Assembly: GCF_905373215.1 (NCBI RefSeq)
Contig: NZ_CAJPRT010000012.1
Span: 1 to 64,000 of the forward strand
Reading direction: 5' to 3'
DNA: 64,000 bases
Source: an uncultured Campylobacter sp.
GTDB taxonomy: Bacteria > Campylobacterota > Campylobacteria > Campylobacterales > Campylobacteraceae
This document shows positions 16,827 through 24,157 of the stretch, piece after piece (position 1 is the first letter of the stretch; every line of letters starts with the position of its first letter). Position numbers and translations under genes: made by a program. Under the pieces are notes generated by a model. It saw only the letters and a program-made list of their open reading frames with translations. It was not told the DNA's origin and ran no database searches.

Positions 16827-17365
16827 AAATTCTCCCTAAAAACGAGCGAAATCAAAATTTCGCCCTCCAAAATATAGCTCTTGTGTGACCACGCCCTGCC
16901 GCGCTCATCAAGCGCCAGAGCTTCACCGCCTGCGCCGCAAGCCAGCCCCACGCGAGCAAGCGCGTAAAAACCTAGGCTTCGCGCCTTAATCAGCGCCTCT
17001 TTGATCGTGTAAATTTTATAAAAAACAAGCGCTTTTTCGCTTTCGTCCGCCGCCGCCAAAAGCTCGCGCTCAAAGGCGTTGAAACAAAACTCGCTCGCCG
17101 CGGCAAAATTCCGCGGTTTTAAAATTTCAAGATCGAGCCCGAATTTTTGCCTCGCTAGAGCCACGGTGACGATCGTTTTGCCCTCCGCGCTTTTGTGCGA
17201 GATACAAAATTTGCCGCGCTTTTTAAAGCGCGCTTTAAGCGCCCGCGAAACGCGAAACTCGCGCAGATGGCCTCGCGCGCGCGCCAGCTTCTTATCGCGC
17301 CTGCTCAAAAGCCGCCTCGGGGCACACAGATCCTCGTTGGTGATTAAAATTTTTATCTCGCTCAT
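16823..17365 (-). CDS. 4'-phosphopantetheinyl transferase (Sfp-like), first gene of the APE operon
   Basis: 180 residues. FGLDLE (75-80) supplies the Mg-binding Asp and Glu, and YTIKEALIKA (119-128) is the (W)xxKEA motif with Tyr-Thr in place of Trp-Thr. FCISHK near 53-58 is the first conserved block. The enzyme would convert the two cluster ACPs from apo to holo form. It is the 5'-most gene of the run of overlapping minus-strand genes, so the operon promoter should lie in 17366-17450. A long basic segment (residues 20-52) precedes the first motif. Confidence 0.85.
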   Translation of the reverse strand: MSEIKILITNEDLCAPRRLLSRRDKKLARARGHLREFRVSRALKARFKKRGKFCISHKSAEGKTIVTVALARQKFGLDLEILKPRNFAAASEFCFNAFERELLAAADESEKALVFYKIYTIKEALIKARSLGFYALARVGLACGAGGEALALDERGRAWSHKSYILEGEILISLVFRENF

Positions 17366-17854
17366 AAAGCTCTGATTTTACTAAAATAGTCTTTATAAAA
17401 ATATAAAATAGCGCTGTAGCGTTAGAATTTCGTTTAAAATTTATTTGATGCGATTGGGTTCAAAGGCGCACTAAAACATAAAATTTATCGCGTTTACGCC
17501 GGAGCTTTTGCGGCGAAATCTAGATGCATCGTGCGATGAAATTTTAAAATTCCGAAGCGAAATTTAAGATCGCGAGCAGTGCGTGGCGCAGCAGACGTCG
17601 CAGTATGACAGCGCAAAATTAGCCGCATTTGAATAAACGGCATAAAATTTAAGCGCTCCTAAATACGGCAGCTCGAATTTTAAATACCCTTAAATTAAAG
17701 CGACTCGAAATTTGATCATGCTTAGCTAGCGTAGCCGCATTAAATCCCGAGCTACGCCGCGCTGCGCTAAATTTGCCGCTAAGCTGCATTAAATTTTATG
17801 TAAAATTTCGCCGCTAAGCTATGACAAATTTAGATTAAAATTTCGCTGGCATGC
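17366..17854. repeat. Intergenic RAATTY-rich stretch, probable APE promoter region
   Basis: No gene seen on either strand. The 60 bases nearest the phosphopantetheinyl transferase are AT-rich (TATTTT/TATAAA words on the minus strand around 17385-17410) and are the likely operon promoter, though no -10 box stands out. The rest holds about ten AAATTT cores spaced 20-60 bases apart among GC-rich words. Confidence 0.6.
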
Positions 17855-19033
17855 CTATCTGTGGTAATTTTTTACGAATTTTTCTATGCGCTCAAAGCCG
17901 CGTTTTAGATTTTCCATAGAGCACGCAAAGCTTATGCGGAAGTGCCCATCCATGCCAAATCCGCTTCCTGGCACCGTGGCTACGAGCCCTTTATCTAGCA
18001 GCTGCATGCAGAATTTCATACTATCAGGTTCTACCTGAGAGCAATCTATGAAGAAATAAAATGCACCATCTGGTTTTACGACACTAAGCCCTGGGATCGC
18101 GCCTATCGCGTCCGTGCCAAAATCGCGCCTGCGCTCGTATTCGCGCCTCATCTCCTCGATATAATCATCCGCCTCGCCGCGCAGCACCGGCATAGCGCCT
18201 GCCTGGACGATGCTTGCTACGTTGCTGACGCTTTGACTTTGCAGGTTTATCATCGCCTTATTTAGCTCATCGATTGCGCACGCGGTGTAGCCGAAGCGCC
18301 AGCCGGGCATCGCGCCGCATTTGCTTAGCCCGTTGATCGTCACGGTGCGCCTAAACATATCCTCGCTGATGCTTGCTGCGGCTATGAAGCTCTTGCCAAA
18401 GACGATTTTTTCGTAAATTTCATCGGCAATTACTAAAATATCCGTGTCCTTTAGCACTTCCGCAAGCTCTTGCAGCTCCTGGCGCGAATATACGGCGCCT
18501 GCGGGGTTACTCGGGTTGAAAAGGCACAGCGCCTTCGTGCGCGGCGTGATCGCGGCTTTGAGCTGCGAGGCGGTGATTTTGTATCGGTTTTCCGCCTTGG
18601 TGGCTACGATGACGGGCTTGCTGCCACAGAATTTTACAATTTCGGGGTAAGTGACCCAATAAGGCGCCGGTATTATAACCTCATCGCCTTCGTTTAAGAT
18701 GCAGTTAAAGGCGTTAAATAGCGAGTGTTTGGCACCTACGTTGGTGATGATCTGATCAGGCCTGTAGTTTAGAGCATTATCGCGCTTTAGCTTCTGCGCG
18801 ATTAAATTTAAAATTTCAGGCGTGCCGGCAACCGGCGTATATTTTCCGCAGCCCTTAGCCATAGCTTCTATGACAGCTTTTTTGGCGACTTCTGCGGTAT
18901 CGAAATCAGGCTCACCCGCACTTAGGATCACGACGTCTTGCCCCTGAGCTTTCATCTGCTTGGCTTTGGTGCTGATTGCGATCGTTAGGCTTTCGCCGAG
19001 CTTGCTTACGCGACTTGAAAGTGTTAATTTCAT
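17855..19033 (-). CDS. aspB: Aspartate aminotransferase, class I PLP enzyme
   Basis: 392 residues from ATG 19033, which has AAGGAG just upstream and shares ATGA with the preceding stop; an in-frame ATG 27 bases further up is not supported. Fold type I markers: SAGEPDFDT, NPSNPAGAVY, DEIYEKIVF, and NGLSKCGAMPGWRFGY with the PLP Schiff-base lysine. It makes aspartate/glutamate from oxaloacetate/2-oxoglutarate in the cytosol. The order aspB-cysE-speA-hisS is, from memory, that of C. jejuni (Cj0762c-Cj0765c), but here a small secreted-protein gene sits between aspB and cysE. Confidence 0.92.
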   Translation of the reverse strand: MKLTLSSRVSKLGESLTIAISTKAKQMKAQGQDVVILSAGEPDFDTAEVAKKAVIEAMAKGCGKYTPVAGTPEILNLIAQKLKRDNALNYRPDQIITNVGAKHSLFNAFNCILNEGDEVIIPAPYWVTYPEIVKFCGSKPVIVATKAENRYKITASQLKAAITPRTKALCLFNPSNPAGAVYSRQELQELAEVLKDTDILVIADEIYEKIVFGKSFIAAASISEDMFRRTVTINGLSKCGAMPGWRFGYTACAIDELNKAMINLQSQSVSNVASIVQAGAMPVLRGEADDYIEEMRREYERRRDFGTDAIGAIPGLSVVKPDGAFYFFIDCSQVEPDSMKFCMQLLDKGLVATVPGSGFGMDGHFRISFACSMENLKRGFERIEKFVKNYHR

Positions 19034-19509
19034 TGATGCTCCTTGGATTGGTTTAGACAATTTAAAATTTGATTTTTGACGCTAAAAGCCCTGCCGCTAC
19101 TTGGGTCTTGGTCGTAGATATCGTCGATTTTATAATCTCCTCCGCTACGGACGAGTTTGTAGATTATCGTCTGCGCGCCGTAGGGGCAGGTCTGAGTTAC
19201 TACGACAGTATCGCGCTGCCCTAGCTCAAAATCATATTTCGCATCGTCGCAGACATCTTGACCGCCGATTATCGGATCGTAGTCCAAGCAGCCTACCTCA
19301 CCTTCGCCAGCAGATGCTTCATCCTGCATAAGCGCAGATTTGAAAGAAGCCGATAAGACATTTTTGTGATCGCCGAAATAGGTATCCTTGATGTATAGAC
19401 TTTTTACTAGGCTTATTCTGGCGTCGTCCGCGGAATTTTTCGCACTATTAGTATCGCTGCCGCTTGCCGACAAAATAGCACAAATTGTAAAAAATAGAGC
19501 TTTTTTCAC
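19030..19509 (-). CDS. Secreted protein of unknown function coupled to aspB
   Basis: 159 residues with a signal peptide (MKKALFFTICAILSASG). The mature part has four Cys: pairs in GCLDYD...VCDD and one each in TCPYGAQTIIYKL and NCLNQ. The C-terminal pattern YKLVRSGGDYKIDDIYD resembles secreted DUF3828/NTF2-like domains; this is a weak resemblance. Its stop overlaps the aspB start, and it lies 10 bases after cysE, so it is co-transcribed with amino-acid genes although its product is periplasmic. Confidence 0.65.
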   Translation of the reverse strand: MKKALFFTICAILSASGSDTNSAKNSADDARISLVKSLYIKDTYFGDHKNVLSASFKSALMQDEASAGEGEVGCLDYDPIIGGQDVCDDAKYDFELGQRDTVVVTQTCPYGAQTIIYKLVRSGGDYKIDDIYDQDPSSGRAFSVKNQILNCLNQSKEHQ

Positions 19510-19519
19510 TTTAACCCTC

Positions 19520-20215
19520 TTATTTTAATGATTTCAGATACTCTTCGTAGAATTTATTGAGATCCTCATCCATTTCGGCGATATCTTTTCTGCCGCTGCA
19601 GATGCACTCTTCCAAAATTTCGATACGCTTGATGAGATATTTGATAAGCTCCTGGCTGATATCGGGAATTTTATTATGCGCCAAAGGATCGCTTTCGCAG
19701 CCGCCTAAAATTCTAGCCGGCACTCCTACGGCGGTGCAGTTTGGCGCGACGTCCTTTACGACGACGGAATTTGCGCCGATTTTGGAATTTTCGCCGATGG
19801 TGATGTTGCCTAGCACTTTAGCTCCTGCGCCTACTACGACGCCGTTTTGCAGCGTCGGATGGCGCTTGCCGTGCTCTAAGCTCACGCCGCCGAGAGTGAC
19901 GCCCTGATAGATCAGACAGTTATCGCCGATGATCGCCGTTTCTCCGATGACAAGCCCTGTGGCGTGGTCGAAAAACACGCCCGAGCCGATCTGCGCGCCC
20001 GGGTTTATATCTACGGCGGTGATTATGCGGGTAAGTCCGCTGATCGCGCGAGCTACAAGCTTAAAACCTCGCTCGTAGAAAAAATGCGCGAAGCGATAAT
20101 TTATTAGCGCCCAGACGCCGGGATAGCAGAAAAATATCTCAAATACGCTATTGCATGCGGGGTCTTGACGCAAGGGCTCGGTGAAGTCCTGTTTTAAAAT
20201 TTGCCAAAAACTCAT
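19520..20215 (-). CDS. cysE: Serine O-acetyltransferase
   Basis: 231 residues. An N-terminal helical domain is followed by a left-handed beta-helix (hexapeptide repeats: GAQIGSGVFFDHATGLVIGETAIIGDNCLIYQGV, split here only for description) with catalytic His/Asp in FFDHATG and a C-terminal GVPARILG. It acetylates serine with acetyl-CoA, the first step of cysteine synthesis. It overlaps the speA stop by 4 bases (ATGA). Length is typical of the shorter epsilonproteobacterial CysE. Confidence 0.93.
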   Translation of the reverse strand: MSFWQILKQDFTEPLRQDPACNSVFEIFFCYPGVWALINYRFAHFFYERGFKLVARAISGLTRIITAVDINPGAQIGSGVFFDHATGLVIGETAIIGDNCLIYQGVTLGGVSLEHGKRHPTLQNGVVVGAGAKVLGNITIGENSKIGANSVVVKDVAPNCTAVGVPARILGGCESDPLAHNKIPDISQELIKYLIKRIEILEECICSGRKDIAEMDEDLNKFYEEYLKSLK

Positions 20216-22050
20216 TTGATCGTCTTTAAGTAGCTATTGTCGTTTAAAAACAGATATAGTTCGCCCAGGATATGCTTTTTCTCTTTATCTCCGATAAGAT
20301 TTGATTTTTCGACGCGCTCGTTTAGGCTTTCGCGGATATCTACTACGTCGTAGTCCATATCCTCCAAGATGTCGATGACCGATTGAGATTCGATAAAGTC
20401 CTTGATCTCAAAGCCGCCGTCATCGCGCAAGATCACGGTCGCTTCGGTGGGGTGTGCAAAGAGGTTGTGGCTCATGCCAAGCACCTCCTGATAGGCACCG
20501 ACAAGAAAAAAGCCCAAAAAGTACTCCTCTTTTTCAGGATCGAAATCGTGCAGAAATAGCGGATTTTTTTGGCTGTCGAATTCTATCTCTCCGTCGCTAT
20601 CGCAGGTGATATCCCAGATCGACGCCGATAGCGTGGCGCGCTCATCCAGCCTCTCTAGCGGCATGATCGGGAAGTGCTGCTTGATGCCCCAAAAATCTGG
20701 CAGGCTTTGAAAGATCGAGAAATTTACCAAATAGCGCTCTTGAGCGTTGCCTAGGGAGTTTAAGAAATTGCTGTATTCTTGCTTGTTGCCTAAAATTCCA
20801 TACGCCTTTCGCATTATTAGATGAACCAAAATTTCGCCGTTTGAGCGGTCGATTAGATCGACGTATCCCAGATCAAAAAGGGTAAGCACGCTCTCCATGT
20901 GCGACATAGCATCGTGCAGATACTCTAGCGCGTTGGAGGGCTTTAGAGTTTTATACAGATCGTATAGTTCGGCGACTACCGGCGGATTATCCTTTTTTAG
21001 GGCGAGTTTTTCTTCGGTGTATTCTTGGGTAAAAAGCTCCAAAATCGGCGCTACTAGCACCGCATGGCTGGCGGCTACGTATCTGCCGCTCTCGATAAAG
21101 ATATCCGGCTCGGCCTCTTTTTTATCCTGCGCGATCGATTTTAGCAAAAAAACCACGTCGTTGGCGTATTCTTTTAGCGTATAGTTGCGGCTGGAGCTTT
21201 CTTTGGCTTGGGAGTATTCGATAGCGAGCCCTCCGCCTAAATTTATGGATTTTAAATTTTTCGCGCCCATTTTGCGAAGCTCGGTGTAGATATTACCCGC
21301 CTCGATGAGAGCTTTTTTAAGCGGATGGATCTCTGTAATCTGCGAGCCGATATGAAAATGAATCATCGTAAACTGCTCGATGAGATCGTTTTTCTTGAGT
21401 AAGTTTATCGCCTCTATAAGCTCGGTCGAGGTAAGGCCGAATTTAGAATTTATCCCGCCGCTTTTCGCCCACAGCCCGCTTCCGGAGTTATGCAGCCTGA
21501 TGCGCAGCCCGATGAATGGCTTTGGCGCAAACCGCTCCTTAGCCGTTTCGATGATGGTTTCAAGCTCGTTTAGCCCCTCGATCGTAAGCGTTACGTTATG
21601 CCCCATCTCTGCGGCGATGAAGCCGATATTTATAAGCTCCTTATCTTTAAAACCGTTTACGGTAATTGGCGCGCCGTATTTGTTATACGCCATCGCTAGT
21701 AGCAGTTCAGGCTTGCTGCCGGCTTCGAGTCCGTATCCGTAAGGCTCGCCGATATCGACTAAATTTTTAACGAAGCCCGGGAATTGATTTACCTTAAGCG
21801 GATAGACAGCGTGGAATTTTCCCTTGTAATCAAACTCCTTAATAGCGCGGTTAAAATTTGAGTAAATTTCAACGATCTGCTTTTTGATGAGGTGCGGGAA
21901 GCGCAGCAGTATCGGGCCTCGCACGCCGTCTGCGCGGATCTCTTTTATTATATCCACCAAAGGCTGCTTGAAATCGGAGTTTAGGCATAGTTTGCCCCCA
22001 TCTATCGTGAAGTTGGAATTCCCCCAAATATTTAGTCCGTAATCGCTCAT
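20212..22050 (-). CDS. speA: Biosynthetic arginine decarboxylase
   Basis: 612 residues, fold type III PLP enzyme. The PLP lysine is in YPLKVNQFPG near residue 85 and the phosphate-binding Gly-rich loop is in SINLGGGLAIEYSQ. The enzyme converts arginine to agmatine for polyamine synthesis and uses Mg. Length is close to the 610-residue Campylobacter form. It overlaps hisS by 4 bases and cysE by 4 bases, so the three genes are one coupled transcript. Confidence 0.93.
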   Translation of the reverse strand: MSDYGLNIWGNSNFTIDGGKLCLNSDFKQPLVDIIKEIRADGVRGPILLRFPHLIKKQIVEIYSNFNRAIKEFDYKGKFHAVYPLKVNQFPGFVKNLVDIGEPYGYGLEAGSKPELLLAMAYNKYGAPITVNGFKDKELINIGFIAAEMGHNVTLTIEGLNELETIIETAKERFAPKPFIGLRIRLHNSGSGLWAKSGGINSKFGLTSTELIEAINLLKKNDLIEQFTMIHFHIGSQITEIHPLKKALIEAGNIYTELRKMGAKNLKSINLGGGLAIEYSQAKESSSRNYTLKEYANDVVFLLKSIAQDKKEAEPDIFIESGRYVAASHAVLVAPILELFTQEYTEEKLALKKDNPPVVAELYDLYKTLKPSNALEYLHDAMSHMESVLTLFDLGYVDLIDRSNGEILVHLIMRKAYGILGNKQEYSNFLNSLGNAQERYLVNFSIFQSLPDFWGIKQHFPIMPLERLDERATLSASIWDITCDSDGEIEFDSQKNPLFLHDFDPEKEEYFLGFFLVGAYQEVLGMSHNLFAHPTEATVILRDDGGFEIKDFIESQSVIDILEDMDYDVVDIRESLNERVEKSNLIGDKEKKHILGELYLFLNDNSYLKTIK

Positions 22051-23288
22051 GCTCTATCCTTAAAAAATGCTTCGACCTCTTTAAATTTGATCGCAAAGGT
22101 GGTTTGATCCTCTAAATTTTTACACCACACTTCGGCGCGATCAAACTCGTCCTGCCCGATGCAAAGGCAAAATTTCGCCTCCGCCCCGTCGGCTGCCTTT
22201 AAATGCTTCGCAAGCGCCTTTGGCTCGTATGAAATTTGAGTTTTACAAAGCTTTCGCAGCTTTAGCGCAAATGAAAACGCCGTGCTAACAAACGCCTCAT
22301 CCAGCGCGCCGATATAAATCCCCTCGCGCTCTTGAGGGGCTTCACGCGTTTTTAAAATTTCGGCTATTCGCTCGATACCGATCGCAAAGCCCACGCCCGC
22401 CGTCTTTCTGCCGCCTAAAAACTCCACGAGCCTATCGTAGCGTCCGCCGCCGCCTACGGCGCTTTGCGCGCCAAGCTCGCTTGAAACGAACTCAAAGGCG
22501 GTTTTGCAGTAGTAATCAAGCCCGCGCACGAGTTTAGGATCGATCTGAAATTTTTGTCCGTTTTGGGTTAAAATTCTTTGCAGCTGCGCAAATTCCGTGG
22601 CGCAGGCGTCGTTTAAATTTTCCGTTATAAGAGGCGCGGCGGCTAAAATTTTCTGGCAGCTTTCGTTTTTGCAGTCCAGCACGCGGATCGGATTGGTGTC
22701 GATGCGCCTTTGGCAGTCCTCGCAGAGCCTATCTTTGCGTTCTTGCAAGAAATTTACGAGCTTGGTTTTATACGCAGGCATGCACTCCTCATCGCCTAAA
22801 GAGTTGATTTTAAGCGTTGCGGCGACATTTAGCTCGCGTAAAATTTGAGCTAACATCAAAATCACGCTCGCGTCCTCATAGACGCTACTTTGCCCGAAGC
22901 ACTCGACGCCGAATTGATGAAACTCACGCAGGCGCCCCTTTTGCGGGCGCTCGTAGCGAAACATCGAGCCTTGATAATAAAATTTATGCACGCCGCCGCT
23001 GCGGTCTAGCTTTTTTTCGATAAAGGCGCGCACGACGCCTGCGGTGCCCTCGGGGCGCAGGCAGACGCTATCGCCGCTTTTGTCGCTAAACTCATACATC
23101 TCCTTGCCGACGATGTCGCTGCTCTCGCCGACGCTGCGGCGAAATAGCGCGGTCTGCTCAAGCTTGGGAGTTTCGATGAGGCAAAAGCCGTAATTGCGCG
23201 CCACGCGCTCGCACACGCTTAAAATTTGCGAGTAGATGCGCGCCTGCTCGCCTGAAATATCGTTCATACCGCGAAGTGCTTTGATCAT
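22047..23288 (-). CDS. hisS: Histidyl-tRNA synthetase
   Basis: 413 residues, class II aminoacyl-tRNA synthetase. Motif 2 is in FRYERPQKGRLREFHQFGVE, the histidine-binding LVRGLDYYCKTAFEF follows, and motif 3 is in GVGFAIGIERI; the N-terminus IKALRGMNDI is typical. It charges tRNA-His in the cytosol. It is the first gene of the hisS-speA-cysE-aspB run. AAAGGA lies 11 bases before the ATG. One exact AAATTTTAAAATTT palindrome (23306-23319) lies directly upstream. Confidence 0.95.
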   Translation of the reverse strand: MIKALRGMNDISGEQARIYSQILSVCERVARNYGFCLIETPKLEQTALFRRSVGESSDIVGKEMYEFSDKSGDSVCLRPEGTAGVVRAFIEKKLDRSGGVHKFYYQGSMFRYERPQKGRLREFHQFGVECFGQSSVYEDASVILMLAQILRELNVAATLKINSLGDEECMPAYKTKLVNFLQERKDRLCEDCQRRIDTNPIRVLDCKNESCQKILAAAPLITENLNDACATEFAQLQRILTQNGQKFQIDPKLVRGLDYYCKTAFEFVSSELGAQSAVGGGGRYDRLVEFLGGRKTAGVGFAIGIERIAEILKTREAPQEREGIYIGALDEAFVSTAFSFALKLRKLCKTQISYEPKALAKHLKAADGAEAKFCLCIGQDEFDRAEVWCKNLEDQTTFAIKFKEVEAFFKDRA

Positions 23289-23464
23289 CTATAAAATCCT
23301 TTGTGAAATTTTAAAATTTTCAAATTTTTGCGGCGATTATAGTTAAATTTACCTAAATTTTAAGCCCTGCCGCTGCCGCTTCGTGTCGGTTCTGCTTATT
23401 TGCATCGCGCACCGTTTTGGCTTAGGCGTCTATTTTAAACCGGCTAAGCTCGGCGGTAAAATTT

Positions 23465-23947
23465 CTACTTCGCCGCTTTCGTCGCCAAAAATTCCTCGTA
23501 GCGGCGATCGATGATCTCTTTGATCTCGGCGTAATTTTGCGGCGAGTTTTCTATGTAAAAATAGGCGTTGTCGAAGTTTTTATCGCCGAATTTGCGCGCG
23601 ACGAAATCGTCGTAATCTTGCAAATACCAGCCGTGCGTTTTGGCAAATTTCGTGCGGTCCGTGGTGTAGTAGGCATTTGCGAAGGCCTTGCCCGCGGTGT
23701 TTAGCTCGTCGCTGCCCAGCACGCCGTCCATGGCGCCAAAGAAATACCCGCGATAATCAAAGCTATCGTCCATCCGCGCTATATCGCCCGCGAAATCCGC
23801 CGCGAAGTCCTTGGAGTAGAGCTTGCACTCCATGCACCAGCGGAAGAAAAACGCGATGTGCGTCGCGCCGTTTTCCTGCGGGATATCTGTCGGCGCATTT
23901 TTCGCGCCCCAGTGCCATTTTGCCTTGTCGTAGGTCACGTAAGCCAT
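23465..23947 (-). CDS. Hypothetical cytosolic protein (DUF7832-like)
   Basis: 160 residues, no signal or membrane segment. It is rich in aromatic and acidic residues: AKWHWGA near the start, THIAFFFRWCMECKLYSKDF, YRGYFFGAMDGVLGS, GWYLQDYDDFVARKFG. The start YDKAKWHWGAKNAPTDIPQENGATHIA... recalls small DUF7832 proteins seen singly or near polymorphic toxin/immunity loci; I am not certain. AGGAG lies 7 bases before the ATG. It stands alone, 176 bases after hisS and 210 bases before recG. It could be an immunity-type protein without its partner. Confidence 0.6.
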   Translation of the reverse strand: MAYVTYDKAKWHWGAKNAPTDIPQENGATHIAFFFRWCMECKLYSKDFAADFAGDIARMDDSFDYRGYFFGAMDGVLGSDELNTAGKAFANAYYTTDRTKFAKTHGWYLQDYDDFVARKFGDKNFDNAYFYIENSPQNYAEIKEIIDRRYEEFLATKAAK

Positions 23948-24157
23948 TTTGCTCTCCTTTTTGGACTTTAAGTTGCATAAATTTTAGAAATTAAAAGCAA
24001 ACGACGCTTGGTAAAGCTCTAAATTTTATCCGCTGCAATCTGCGCCGTGAAATTTCAAATTTTATATCAGATCGCCCGTTACCTTATAATCGCATTCGCT
24101 TCGTAAAATTTTGCCGCGGCTAAATTACGTTTAAATTCTATCGCGCCTCGTAGAATT

